From positions 1-64,000 of the forward strand of contig NZ_CYTW01000003.1 in NCBI RefSeq assembly GCF_001458215.1: a DNA stretch of 64,000 bases, given 5' to 3'. A program made the translations under genes and the position numbers. The notes beneath the pieces are model-generated. The model ran no database searches, was not told where the DNA came from, and saw only the letters and a list, made by a program, of their open reading frames with translations. Source of the DNA: Shimia thalassica. Lineage in GTDB: Bacteria > Pseudomonadota > Alphaproteobacteria > Rhodobacterales > Rhodobacteraceae. Positions 17,770-26,409 of the stretch are shown here, one piece after another; position 1 is the stretch's first letter; the number at the start of each line of letters is the position of its first letter.

Positions 17770-17848
17770 GACTTCGTTATAGAAGCCCGACACCGTGATG
17801 ACCATCCCCGCCCGTGGTTCAAACCCTCGGGCGGGGGGGCGTGCCAAC

Positions 17849-19879
17849 TTAGTAGGCGTTCATTGTCAAAAGCTCGTATTCCGCGACCAGCTCGTCATCC
17901 TGATTGGTCAGCGTCACATGCCAGCGGACTTCGCCGTATTCATCGTTGCGCTGGGTTTTCTTTTTGACAGACAGGCGCACCTTGATGCTGTCCCCTGCGG
18001 AGACGGGCTTCATAAAGCGCAGATTGTCGAGCCCGGTATTGGCCAGCACAGGACCTTCGTTCGGTTCCACAAAAAGGCCCGCCGCAAACGACAACAGCAG
18101 ATAACCATGCGCGACACGACCCGGGAAAAACGGGTTACGTTCGGCCGCGGCATCATCCATATGCGCATAGAACGTGTCGCCCGTGAAATTGGCGAAATGC
18201 TCGATATCTTCCAGCGTCACAGTGCGTGCCGCCGTATGCATGGTCTCGCCGATGGCCAACTCGCCGTATCTGCGGGTGAAAGGATGGGCATCCGCCTTGA
18301 TTTCCGTGGCACCCGGCACCCATTTCTCCCCAATCGCCGACAGGATGTCGGGTGATCCCTGGATCGCGGTACGTTGCATATAGTGGGTGACACCGCGCAC
18401 ACCGCCCAGCTCTTCACCGCCGCCCGCACGACCGGGACCACCGTGAACCATGTGGGGCAGCGGCGAACCGTGGCCGGTCGATTCCTTCATCGAGTCACGG
18501 TTGTTGAAATAAAGCCGCCCATGATAGGCACCCGACCCCAATGCGACCTGACGCGCCACGGCAGGGTCATGCGTGATAACCGAGGCAACAAGTGATCCAA
18601 GACCTTTGTTGGCCAGTTCAATCGCATGGTCAACGTCGCGGTACCCCATGATGGTCGAAACGGGACCAAAGGCTTCGGTATCGTGCACGCGTTCGGCACT
18701 GTCCGGATTTGCGCAATGGAACAGCATCGGTGGCAAAAACGCGCCCTTTTCCGCGTCGGCCCCCTCAACATCAAAGGCATCGGGGTCACCAAACACGCGC
18801 TCGGCCTCTTGACCGATGATGCCGGCCTTTTCCAGAACGTCGCGCTTTTGACCGTTGGACACCAGCGCCCCCATGCGCGTGGTTTCCAGACGCGGGTCCC
18901 CGATCACGGTTTTGGCAAGACGGGCAGACAGCGCCTCGATCACAGCCTGAACTGTGTTTTCCGGGGCGATGATCCGACGAATAGCCGTACATTTCTGGCC
19001 CGCCTTGGTGGTCATCTCGCGCTGGACTTCCTTGACGAACAAATCGAATTCCGGCGTGCCGGGCTGTGCATCTGGACCAAGGATCGAACCGTTAAGGCTG
19101 TCTTGCTCTGCAACGAAACGCACCGAATTCTCAAGGATAACAGGGTTCGAGCGCAGCTTCATCGCGGTCTGCGCCGAGCCTGTGAAGCTTACGACATCCT
19201 GCATGCCCAAACGGTCCAGCATGTCGCCCAGTCCGCCCGAGACAAGCTGGATCGCACCAGCTGGCAACAACCCGGATTCCAGCATCAAACGGACGCAAAG
19301 CTCGGTCACATAGCAAGAGTTTGTTGCGGGTTTAACGATACAGGGAACGCCCGCCAGCAAGGTTGGCGCGACTTTTTCAAGCATGCCCCAAACAGGAAAG
19401 TTGAACGCATTGATGTGAACTGCGACGCCCTGAAGCGGCGTGCAGATGTGCTGACCAAGGAACGTGCCGTTGCGCGACAACTGTTCGACGTCACCATCTA
19501 GATAGACATGCCCGTCCGGCATTTCGCGCCGCCCCTTCGAGGCGAAAACAAACATGGTACCGATGCCGCCGTCGATGTCGATCAGATGATCGTTCTGGGT
19601 CGCGCCGGTTTCAAAAGACAGGTCATACATGGCCTGCTTGTGCTTGCCCAAATAGGCCGCCACGGCCTTGAGCATCTTGGCACGCTCGTGGAACGTCATC
19701 TTGCGAAGGGCGGGGCCACCGACATTGCGGGCATAGTCCAGCATGCCCTGCACATCGAGATCATTGTTACCGGCGCTTGCGATCACATCGCCTGTGATGG
19801 CGCTCGCGATGTTGCGCGCGCCTGCGCCCGGGGCAATCCACTCGCCAGCGGCAAAGCTGGAAATCTGTTGGATGGTCAT
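17849..19879 (-). CDS. paaZ: Bifunctional ring-opening enzyme PaaZ (oxepin-CoA hydrolase / 3-oxo-5,6-dehydrosuberyl-CoA semialdehyde dehydrogenase)
   Basis: A 676-residue fusion. Residues ~1-520 are an aldehyde dehydrogenase with catalytic Cys in KAGQKCTAIRRI and Glu in FVAEQDSLNG. Residues ~545-676 are a MaoC-type hydratase with the Asp/His pair in GDTFYAHMDD and the PGRVAHGYLLLS segment. It opens the oxepin-CoA ring and oxidises the resulting aldehyde. ATG 19879 has GGAGGAAACAAA upstream. A textbook promoter with an embedded palindrome lies about 50 bp before it. It stands apart from the paaA operon but shares its operator type. Confidence 0.95.
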   Translation of the reverse strand: MTIQQISSFAAGEWIAPGAGARNIASAITGDVIASAGNNDLDVQGMLDYARNVGGPALRKMTFHERAKMLKAVAAYLGKHKQAMYDLSFETGATQNDHLIDIDGGIGTMFVFASKGRREMPDGHVYLDGDVEQLSRNGTFLGQHICTPLQGVAVHINAFNFPVWGMLEKVAPTLLAGVPCIVKPATNSCYVTELCVRLMLESGLLPAGAIQLVSGGLGDMLDRLGMQDVVSFTGSAQTAMKLRSNPVILENSVRFVAEQDSLNGSILGPDAQPGTPEFDLFVKEVQREMTTKAGQKCTAIRRIIAPENTVQAVIEALSARLAKTVIGDPRLETTRMGALVSNGQKRDVLEKAGIIGQEAERVFGDPDAFDVEGADAEKGAFLPPMLFHCANPDSAERVHDTEAFGPVSTIMGYRDVDHAIELANKGLGSLVASVITHDPAVARQVALGSGAYHGRLYFNNRDSMKESTGHGSPLPHMVHGGPGRAGGGEELGGVRGVTHYMQRTAIQGSPDILSAIGEKWVPGATEIKADAHPFTRRYGELAIGETMHTAARTVTLEDIEHFANFTGDTFYAHMDDAAAERNPFFPGRVAHGYLLLSFAAGLFVEPNEGPVLANTGLDNLRFMKPVSAGDSIKVRLSVKKKTQRNDEYGEVRWHVTLTNQDDELVAEYELLTMNAY

Positions 19880-19930
19880 TTTGTTTCCTCCTGTCACACC
19901 CGACGCGAAACGCGTGGTGGTTTCCTTGGG

Positions 19931-19959
19931 GTTATATTTCTGACCGTACGGTCGGTCAA
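19931..19959 (-). promoter_or_regulatory. paaZ promoter with PaaR-type operator in the spacer
   Basis: On the minus strand: -35 TTGACC (19954-19959), 17-bp spacer, -10 TATAAC (19931-19936). The perfect palindrome GACCGTACGGTC (19942-19953) fills most of the spacer, so a bound repressor would block polymerase. The same type of palindrome precedes paaG and paaJ. Confidence 0.75.
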
Positions 19960-19973
19960 TCAAATTGATCATA

Positions 19974-20006
19974 AAAAGGCCGCTCCGGTTTTCCGGGCGG
20001 CCTTTT
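19974..20006 (-). terminator. Intrinsic terminator of the TRAP transporter operon
   Basis: AAAAGGCCGC (19974-19983) pairs perfectly with GCGGCCTTTT (19997-20006), with an inner CCGG-TTTT-CCGG stem. It lies 5 bp after the large-permease stop and separates the TRAP operon from the paaZ promoter. Confidence 0.9.
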
Positions 20007-20011
20007 ACTGT

Positions 20012-21364
20012 TTAGTGGCCCATTGCGCCCATTTGTTCGGGCAGAACAAGCACCAGCCAGGGGATCAGCACGATCAGCGCCAGACGGAAGATGTCTGCGA
20101 TCCAGAAAGGTGTCACGCCCTTGAAAATCGTCGCCGTAGAGACATCGCCGACAACCCCCTTGAGAATGAAAACGTTCAATCCGACGGGTGGCGTAATCAG
20201 CGAAATCTCGGTGACAACGACAACCACAATACCGAACCAGATCGGGTCATACCCAAGCGACACAACCAGCGGAAAGAAGATTGGAACCGTCAGCAGAAGC
20301 ATCGACAGGGATTCAAACACACAGCCCAAAATGATGTAGATGCCAAGGATCATCAGAATGACCATAAAGTTCGGCACATCATAGGCCGTGACCATCGCGA
20401 TCAGGGCTTCGGGCAATCCTGCAAGGTTGATGAAGTTCGAAAAGATCTGTGCCCCAATCAGAACCGAGAAAAGAGCAGCTGCGGTAAAGGTGGTTTCTTT
20501 CAGAACTTCCAACGTGGACGCAATACTCAGACCGCCACGGGACAGAGCAATCAGGAAGGCACCCATTGCGCCCATGCCTGCGGCCTCGGTTGGCGAAAAC
20601 GTCAGGTTCAACGGTTCGAAATCGAATGCCCCGTACAGGCCACCAATCACGAGGAAGAACAGCAACAGAACGGCCCAGACCGATTTCAGCGCCAAAAGAC
20701 GTTCTCCCCATCCGGCGCGCTCTCCTGCGGGGCCGGATTCGGGGTTGCGCCAAACGGTCCAGCGTACGGCGAACAGATAGAACAGGATGCCCATCGCGCC
20801 CGGCAGGATCCCGGCCATAAACAGCTTTCCGATCGAGGTTTCTGTCAGCAACCCATAGATCACGAGGATCACGGACGGTGGAATCAGGATGCCCAGTGTA
20901 CCACCCGCCGCAATCGAAGCGGTCGACAGCTCATCCGAATAGCCATAGCGGCGCATCTCGGGCATGGCGACTTTGGACATTGTTGCGGCTGTGGCCAGCG
21001 ATGATCCGCAGATGGCCGAGAAACCACCACATGCGGCAACCGTTGCCATGGCGATACCGCCACGCATATGGCCCAGAAAGGCGTTGGATACGGCATAGAG
21101 TTCTTTGGCCATGCCGCCTTTGTTCACGAACAGGCCCATCAGGATAAACAGGGGCACCACCGACAGACCATAGTCCTGTGCGGTGTCGGTGATCTGACGC
21201 CCGACCATCGACATGGCGGCCTTGAGCCCGCGTTCGTCAAAGATGGACCCTCCGCGTTCATAGGCGAAGCCCAAAGTGCCAACCAAACCCATGGCAAAAA
21301 CAATCGGCAGGCGAACAAGCACCAGAATGAGAACAATGGCGAAACCAATGAGTGCGGCGGTCAT
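20012..21364 (-). CDS. TRAP transporter large permease (DctM type)
   Basis: A 450-residue integral membrane subunit with about a dozen hydrophobic segments. The family patterns LSVVPLFILMGLFVNKGGMA and AACGGFSAICGSSLATAATM are present, and the C-terminal scoop loop region reads TPPVGLNVFILKGV. It moves a carboxylate-type substrate with Na+ or H+. Its ATG overlaps the small-permease stop (ATGA). The operon (P-Q-M) is flanked by paaZ and the fused hydratase/dehydrogenase in the same direction, which suggests an aromatic acid substrate. Confidence 0.93.
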   Translation of the reverse strand: MTAALIGFAIVLILVLVRLPIVFAMGLVGTLGFAYERGGSIFDERGLKAAMSMVGRQITDTAQDYGLSVVPLFILMGLFVNKGGMAKELYAVSNAFLGHMRGGIAMATVAACGGFSAICGSSLATAATMSKVAMPEMRRYGYSDELSTASIAAGGTLGILIPPSVILVIYGLLTETSIGKLFMAGILPGAMGILFYLFAVRWTVWRNPESGPAGERAGWGERLLALKSVWAVLLLFFLVIGGLYGAFDFEPLNLTFSPTEAAGMGAMGAFLIALSRGGLSIASTLEVLKETTFTAAALFSVLIGAQIFSNFINLAGLPEALIAMVTAYDVPNFMVILMILGIYIILGCVFESLSMLLLTVPIFFPLVVSLGYDPIWFGIVVVVVTEISLITPPVGLNVFILKGVVGDVSTATIFKGVTPFWIADIFRLALIVLIPWLVLVLPEQMGAMGH

Positions 21365-21867
21365 GCTCGGCGCTCCGTCAGAAGATGTGGGGCAAAGAAG
21401 TGCAGCAGGCCCGTCACGATCATGGCGACAGCGGCAAGTGCGGCGAAAACAGTGATGAACCAGCCGACATAGAATTGCGGGATGGCCAGATATTCGGTGA
21501 CGTCGCCATAGTCGCGGGCCCGTTCGGCCAGGACCCAGACGCGTTTGATGGGCCAGTACAGCATCAGGCCAGACCCGATAAAGATAAGCCCGTCGCGAAT
21601 GTGGCTCAGACGGTAGCGCGCAAAAAGCCCATCAGTCAGGTCCACCGCAATGTGATCATTGCGGGCCGAAACCACGGGAAGCACAGCAAATACGAGAATA
21701 GCCATGAGAATACGGGTCAGTTCAGTCGCGGCTTCGATAGGCGCGTTAAAGATCGACCTCAGGATCACATCGCAGAACGTCATGACCATAAGTACAAAGA
21801 GAGCCGCACACGCAACGAGAACAGGAATGTTGCTGAGTTTGCGGACGGAATGAAGAAGCGCTGCCAT
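21361..21867 (-). CDS. TRAP transporter small permease (DctQ type)
   Basis: A 168-residue four-helix membrane protein with the DctQ feature VILRSIFNAPIEAATELTRILM near residue 35. It overlaps the large permease by 4 bp. Together they form the membrane part of the TRAP system. Confidence 0.9.
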   Translation of the reverse strand: MAALLHSVRKLSNIPVLVACAALFVLMVMTFCDVILRSIFNAPIEAATELTRILMAILVFAVLPVVSARNDHIAVDLTDGLFARYRLSHIRDGLIFIGSGLMLYWPIKRVWVLAERARDYGDVTEYLAIPQFYVGWFITVFAALAAVAMIVTGLLHFFAPHLLTERRA

Positions 21868-21908
21868 TGGGGCGGCCCTTTCGTCGTTCGAGGGGAAGAA
21901 GGAGGAAA

Positions 21909-21934
21909 GGCCCGGCGCAAGAGACCGCCGGGCC
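21909..21934 (-). promoter_or_regulatory. Intercistronic hairpin between TRAP binding protein and small permease genes
   Basis: GGCCCGGCG (21909-21917) pairs perfectly with CGCCGGGCC (21926-21934), with an 8-nt loop and no U-run. It starts about 11 bp after the binding-protein stop, a usual place for message stabilisation or attenuation. Confidence 0.65.
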
Positions 21935-21945
21935 AGATGTACTGC

Positions 21946-22968
21946 TTAGTAAGCAGACATTTCTTTCGCGATCATGTCATACGCCGCCTGGCCATCGATG
22001 CCGGCTTCGGTCACTTCCGCGATCACTTTGGCGCGCACGTCAGCTGCGATAGCGTTGAACTTTTCCAGATCAGCGGCCGATGCAGCGTTGATAGCGTTGC
22101 CTTCGGTCGACATGGTTGCTTCACGGCCGATGCCATCGATTTCGTCCCAGACTTTGCCGATTTCACGCGACAAAGGCTCGCCAAAGACTTTTTCATCAAG
22201 CGCTTTTTGCAGGTCTGCTGGCAGATCGGCAAAAGCATCTTCGTTCATGATGAATGCGAACGACCCACGATACAGACCACCGGGAACTTCATACACGTTC
22301 TGTGCAACTTCGGTCAGCTTGAAACCTTTGCGCGATTCAAATGGCATAACCACACCGTCGGCGGCGTTCGAAGCAAGGGTTTCATAAACCTTTGGCGCAG
22401 GAACAGCGATACCGGTTGCACCCAGAGCCGACCCAACGTCGCCACCAACACCGCCTGGAATACGAACTTTCATGCCTTCGATCTGCGACATGTCAGTAAC
22501 CGCAGCGTTGGAATGCAACTGCGCCGGGCCGTGTGTGTGCAGCGCGATCAGCTTAACACCGCGGTGCTCGTTCGCTTTCGACAGGTACTGCTCGTAGGCG
22601 CGCCAGTAAGCAACAGAAGCAGCTTCAGCCGAACCTTCATAACCGGGCAGCTCGATCATTTTTGTCGTTACAAAACGACCAGCCTGATAGCCGTGGAAAA
22701 TGATAGAGGCATCCGCAGCCCCATCCATGATCAGGTCCATTTGTGCAGGGGGAGGGGCAATGCCCAGCTTCAGTTCTGCAGTAACCTTACCGTCTGTGGC
22801 CTCCTCGACCATTTCGACGAACTTGGGCCACATCTTTGCGTTGATGCCGTGCGTGGGCGGAGCCCAGCTCGAGATAACCAATGTGTGGTCTGCGGCAAAA
22901 GCAGTAGCCGCGGACAGAGCCATAGTGGCACCTGCGAGAAGCGATGTAATTTTTGAGAACTTAGCCAT
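21946..22968 (-). CDS. TRAP transporter substrate-binding protein (DctP type)
   Basis: A 340-residue periplasmic binding protein with a signal peptide (residues 1-24, ending ATAFA). The mature part shows SSWAPPTHGINAKMWPKFVEM at the N-terminus and the GMKVRIPGG segment (near residue 165) containing the Arg that usually binds the ligand carboxylate. GGGAGGATCTC precedes ATG 22968. It is first in the operon. Phenylacetate or a related acid is a reasonable ligand guess from location only. Confidence 0.92.
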   Translation of the reverse strand: MAKFSKITSLLAGATMALSAATAFAADHTLVISSWAPPTHGINAKMWPKFVEMVEEATDGKVTAELKLGIAPPPAQMDLIMDGAADASIIFHGYQAGRFVTTKMIELPGYEGSAEAASVAYWRAYEQYLSKANEHRGVKLIALHTHGPAQLHSNAAVTDMSQIEGMKVRIPGGVGGDVGSALGATGIAVPAPKVYETLASNAADGVVMPFESRKGFKLTEVAQNVYEVPGGLYRGSFAFIMNEDAFADLPADLQKALDEKVFGEPLSREIGKVWDEIDGIGREATMSTEGNAINAASAADLEKFNAIAADVRAKVIAEVTEAGIDGQAAYDMIAKEMSAY

Positions 22969-23006
22969 GAGATCCTCCCTAAATGGCAATTCGTTGTTGT
23001 GTTAAC

Positions 23007-23029
23007 CGTTGATTTTGTAACTATCAACG
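23007..23029. promoter_or_regulatory. Candidate operator upstream of the TRAP operon
   Basis: CGTTGAT (23007-23013) and ATCAACG (23023-23029) form a perfect 7-bp inverted repeat with a 9-bp spacer, 39 bp before the binding-protein start. It differs from the PaaR-type palindrome, so a different regulator (GntR- or MarR-like) may act here. Confidence 0.5.
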
Positions 23030-23038
23030 ATATTCGGT

Positions 23039-25078
23039 TCACTTTTCAAACCGCCCTGAATGTGGGGCGATACTCCAAGAGTTCGGGCTTTCATCAGCTA
23101 CCAACTGCATGAATTTCTGCGATTTTTCCCAACCGATTTCGGTGGCGTACTTCATTGGGCCGCCCCGCCAGCGTGGAAAACCATAGCCAAAAATCTTGAC
23201 CATATCGACATCGGCGGGCCGTTCGGCGATTCCCTCGGCCACGATCATGGCACCTTCGTTGGCCAGAACGGCCAAAAGACGGGATGAAATCTCGTCGTCG
23301 CTAAAACTGCGCCGGTCGATCCCGTGTTCTTCGGAATAGGCCACGACAAGGGCTTCAACTTCGGGGTCTCGAAGGGGCGCGCGGTTGCCGTCTTCGTACC
23401 GGTACCAGCCTTTTCCGCTGCGCTGACCCAAACGATCCATTTCGCAAAGTTGGTCTGCGATGGTCACATAACGTTCGTCCGGATGTCTGGTTGCGGCCTG
23501 ACGTTTGCGGTTGGCCCATGCAATTTGCAGCCCCGTCAGATCCTGCATTTCATACGGCCCCATAGGCAGCCCCATGTTGCGCATCGCGGCGTCGATTTGA
23601 TACGGGAACGCCCCGTCAGCAAGCAGATAATCCGCCGCCCGCCGATAAGCCGCGAGCATACGGTTGCCAATGAAACCGTCACAGATGCCCGACAGAACCG
23701 AGACTTTCCGAAGCTTTTTCCCAAGGGCGAAACCGGTGGCCAGAACCTCTGCGCTGGTGTCAGGGGTTTTGACGATCTCAAGCAGTTTCATAATGTGGGC
23801 CGGGCTGAAAAAGTGCAGCCCGACACAGCGCGACGGGTTCTCGATACCGTCGAAAATCAATGTCGGATCAAGATATGACGTGTTGGTCGCAAGAATCGCG
23901 TCCGGTGACATGACGGCGGACAGTTTTTGGAAAACATCGCGTTTGACGTCGACGTCTTCAAACACGGCTTCGATCGCAAGCGGCGCCTGCGCGGCCTCGG
24001 CATAGTTGGTGACCGCGCGAAAGGCGTCTTTACGCGCCTCAAGCGCCGATGCAGACATCTTGCGCCGTTTATGTGCCCCATCCAGCAGGCCGTGCACGCG
24101 TTGAACGGCGGTCTCTGCCGCCTGCTCATCGCGTTCAATCAGCGTGACCGACAGGCCCGCATTCAAAACAGCGGTGGCGATGCCTGCTCCCATGAGGCCA
24201 CCACCCACAACAACAAGCGAGGTGATCTCGCGTGGCATTGCATCCTTGATGGCGCTGGGTTTGGACACCTGACGCTCGGCGAAAAAAGCATGGCGCAATG
24301 CGCGGCTTTCCGCACTTTGACGCAGTTCAAGATGGCGTGCGCGCTCTTTGGGTTGCCCCTCGGCAAAAGGTGTCAGCGCCCATTGCAGCGCCGTCAGGTT
24401 TTCAAGAGGAGATTGCTGCCCCTTGGCGCGTTTCGTCAGTTCCGCCCGTTTCGTGTCGATCAGGTCTGCGGCAAAGGGCGGCACCTCGCGCAACCGGACC
24501 GCTGCTGGGCGCTCGGGCAAATCCGCAACAAATGCAGCAACTGCGGCGTTCAGGTCTTCGGCAACCACATCAATGCCGCCCAAGGCCAGCATTTCATCCG
24601 CTTTCACGATCTTGCCTGCACAGGCGATATCAATCGCAGCCACCATCCCCACCAATCGCGGCAAACGTTGCGTGCCCGCCGCACCGGGAATAAGCCCAAC
24701 ATTGACCTCGGGCAGGCCGAAACCTGTTCCTGTGCGCGCAATCCGCCAGGCACATCCCATTGCGATCTCGAAACCCCCGCCCAGCACATTACCATGCAAA
24801 GCGGCGATAAAGGGCACGGGGCTGTCTTCGATCATCTGGACCACGTCGGGCAGGTGGGGTTCGACCGGCGCGGCGTCGAATTCTGACATGTCGCCACCGG
24901 CAACAAAGGTGCGTCCGGCACAGGTCAGGACCGCGACCCGCGCGCCTTGAACGGCCGCGACTGCATCGGCCAATCCTTGGCGAACCGCTGTCGATGTCGC
25001 GTTGACGGGCGGGTTGTTGATCTCCACCCATGCCACATCATCCTGATGCGTGACCGTGACTGTGTGATTTTCCGACAT
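23039..25078 (-). CDS. Fused enoyl-CoA hydratase / 3-hydroxyacyl-CoA dehydrogenase (FadJ-like), probable PaaF/PaaH equivalent
   Basis: A 679-residue two-enzyme protein. Residues ~1-190 are a crotonase with both catalytic Glu positions (GGGFEIAMGC and GLPEVNVGLIPGAAGTQRL). From about residue 285 comes an NAD-binding domain (VVVGGGLMGAGIATAV) and the 3-hydroxyacyl-CoA dehydrogenase domains (GLHFFSPAHIMKLLEIV with the catalytic His; FGYGFPRWRGGPM). It should hydrate and oxidise the C8 intermediates of phenylacetate degradation or general acyl-CoAs. No separate paaF or paaH is in the window, so the fusion probably covers both. It is divergent from paaG across about 100 bp. Confidence 0.88.
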   Translation of the reverse strand: MSENHTVTVTHQDDVAWVEINNPPVNATSTAVRQGLADAVAAVQGARVAVLTCAGRTFVAGGDMSEFDAAPVEPHLPDVVQMIEDSPVPFIAALHGNVLGGGFEIAMGCAWRIARTGTGFGLPEVNVGLIPGAAGTQRLPRLVGMVAAIDIACAGKIVKADEMLALGGIDVVAEDLNAAVAAFVADLPERPAAVRLREVPPFAADLIDTKRAELTKRAKGQQSPLENLTALQWALTPFAEGQPKERARHLELRQSAESRALRHAFFAERQVSKPSAIKDAMPREITSLVVVGGGLMGAGIATAVLNAGLSVTLIERDEQAAETAVQRVHGLLDGAHKRRKMSASALEARKDAFRAVTNYAEAAQAPLAIEAVFEDVDVKRDVFQKLSAVMSPDAILATNTSYLDPTLIFDGIENPSRCVGLHFFSPAHIMKLLEIVKTPDTSAEVLATGFALGKKLRKVSVLSGICDGFIGNRMLAAYRRAADYLLADGAFPYQIDAAMRNMGLPMGPYEMQDLTGLQIAWANRKRQAATRHPDERYVTIADQLCEMDRLGQRSGKGWYRYEDGNRAPLRDPEVEALVVAYSEEHGIDRRSFSDDEISSRLLAVLANEGAMIVAEGIAERPADVDMVKIFGYGFPRWRGGPMKYATEIGWEKSQKFMQLVADESPNSWSIAPHSGRFEK

Positions 25079-25122
25079 GCACAATTTTTCCGCGTTCTAA
25101 GAATCAATCTTCATGACTTTTA

Positions 25123-25140
25123 TTGACCAACCGTTCGGTT
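25123..25140 (+). promoter_or_regulatory. PaaR-type operator and -35 element of the paaG operon
   Basis: TTGACC (25123-25128) is directly followed by the perfect palindrome AACCGTTCGGTT (25129-25140), the same arrangement as at paaZ. The -10 (about 25146) is weak. The site lies between paaG and the divergent fused gene and could control both. Confidence 0.7.
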
Positions 25141-25181
25141 TATGCAAGATGAGATTGAAATGATCGCCAAGGGAGGGTGTG

Positions 25182-25967
25182 GTGAGCAATACGATTCTTG
25201 CGCAGAACAATGGAAATTGGGTTGAAATTACCCTGAACCGTCCGGATCGTCTGAATTCGTTCAATGACGAGATGCACCTAGCCTTGCGCGCCGCGCTTGA
25301 AACGGCACGGGACACTGGCGCGCGTTGTGTGTTGATCACCGGCGCAGGGCGCGGCTTTTGTGCGGGGCAGGATCTCGGGGATCGCGACCCGTCCAAGATG
25401 CAGGGCAAGCCCGATTTGTCCAAGACTGTCCGGACCTTCTATGCGCCGCTGGTGAACCTGATCCGGTCGCTGGACTTTCCCGTGATCTGCGCCGTCAATG
25501 GCGTTGCGGCAGGGGCAGGGGCCAACGTGGCATTGGCCTGCGATGTGGTTTTGGCCGCCGAAAGCGCAAAATTCATCCAGTCGTTCTCGAAGGTCGGTTT
25601 GATTCCGGACACGGGCGGATCATGGCATCTGCCCCGCTTGTTGGGTGAGGCGCGCGCCAAAGGCCTCGCCTTCACGGCACAACCCCTCAAGGCACAACAG
25701 GCCGAGGACTGGGGGCTGATCTGGAAGGCGATTCCCGATGCGACCCTGATGGACGAAGCCCGCAAAATGGCGGAACAATTTGCCAACGGCCCAACCTTGG
25801 GTCTGGGGCTGACGAAACAGTGCATTCAGGCCGCTGCCGTCGACACGCTGGAAGATCATCTCGAAATGGAAGCCGACGCGATGAAAACCTGCGGCGAAAG
25901 TGATGACTACGCCGAAGGTGTGTCCGCCTTTCTTGAAAAACGCGCACCGGAGTTCAAAGGGGCATGA
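25182..25967 (+). CDS. paaG: 1,2-epoxyphenylacetyl-CoA isomerase PaaG
   Basis: A 261-residue crotonase-family enzyme converting ring-1,2-epoxyphenylacetyl-CoA to oxepin-CoA. GAGRGFCAGQDLGDRD (acyl-CoA oxyanion region, near residue 58) and KVGLIPDTGGSWHLPRL with the catalytic Asp (near residue 135) are diagnostic. Two GTG codons are possible starts (25179, 25182); the second has better spacing from GGGAGG. It opens a paaG-paaI-paaK-paaR operon and overlaps paaI by 4 bp. Confidence 0.94.
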   Translation: MSNTILAQNNGNWVEITLNRPDRLNSFNDEMHLALRAALETARDTGARCVLITGAGRGFCAGQDLGDRDPSKMQGKPDLSKTVRTFYAPLVNLIRSLDFPVICAVNGVAAGAGANVALACDVVLAAESAKFIQSFSKVGLIPDTGGSWHLPRLLGEARAKGLAFTAQPLKAQQAEDWGLIWKAIPDATLMDEARKMAEQFANGPTLGLGLTKQCIQAAAVDTLEDHLEMEADAMKTCGESDDYAEGVSAFLEKRAPEFKGA

Positions 25968-26395
25968 CATTGACCCCGAAAGAAATTGCCGAAAAATCTG
26001 CGGCGGCCATGTGGGCTGGCGACCGCGCGAGTCAGGATCTTGGCATGTCGATTGCCGAGGTCGACGAAGGCCGCGCCGTTCTGAACCTGACTGTCGCCGA
26101 GCGTCACGCCAACGGGCACGGCATCTGTCACGGCGGAATAACCTTTGCACTGGCCGACAGCGCTTTTGCCTTTGCCTGCAACAGCCGCAATCAATCGACA
26201 GTCGCACAGCACAACATGATCAGCTATCTCGCGCCGGGTCGTCTTGGTGACGTCCTGACCGCGACCGCAACCGAGCTGAGCCTCACAGGGCGCAGCGGAA
26301 TTTATGACGTCAAAGTCACCAACCAAAACGCCATTGTGATCGCAGAGTTTCGGGGCTTTTCCCGCGCGATCAAAGGCCAGCTATTCGAAGAATAG
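25964..26395 (+). CDS. paaI: Phenylacetyl-CoA pathway thioesterase PaaI
   Basis: A 143-residue hotdog thioesterase. The active-site region HGHGICHGGITFALADSAFAFACNS (two parts of the PaaI signature) is clear. It hydrolyses dead-end ring-hydroxylated CoA esters and frees CoA. Its ATG overlaps the paaG stop (ATGA), so translation is coupled. Confidence 0.93.
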   Translation: MTLTPKEIAEKSAAAMWAGDRASQDLGMSIAEVDEGRAVLNLTVAERHANGHGICHGGITFALADSAFAFACNSRNQSTVAQHNMISYLAPGRLGDVLTATATELSLTGRSGIYDVKVTNQNAIVIAEFRGFSRAIKGQLFEE

Positions 26396-26409
26396 GCGAG
26401 GAGGACACC

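Noticed and set aside
17740-17845. GGTTCAAACCC resembling a tRNA T-loop near 17817
   Set aside because: No D-loop, anticodon stem or acceptor pairing could be found around it; it lies at the paaZ-paaX junction.
19508-22956. Long plus-strand frames (498 and 534 codons) opposite paaZ and the TRAP genes
   Set aside because: Antisense to well-defined genes; rich in His, Arg and Gln as expected from reversed GC-rich codons.
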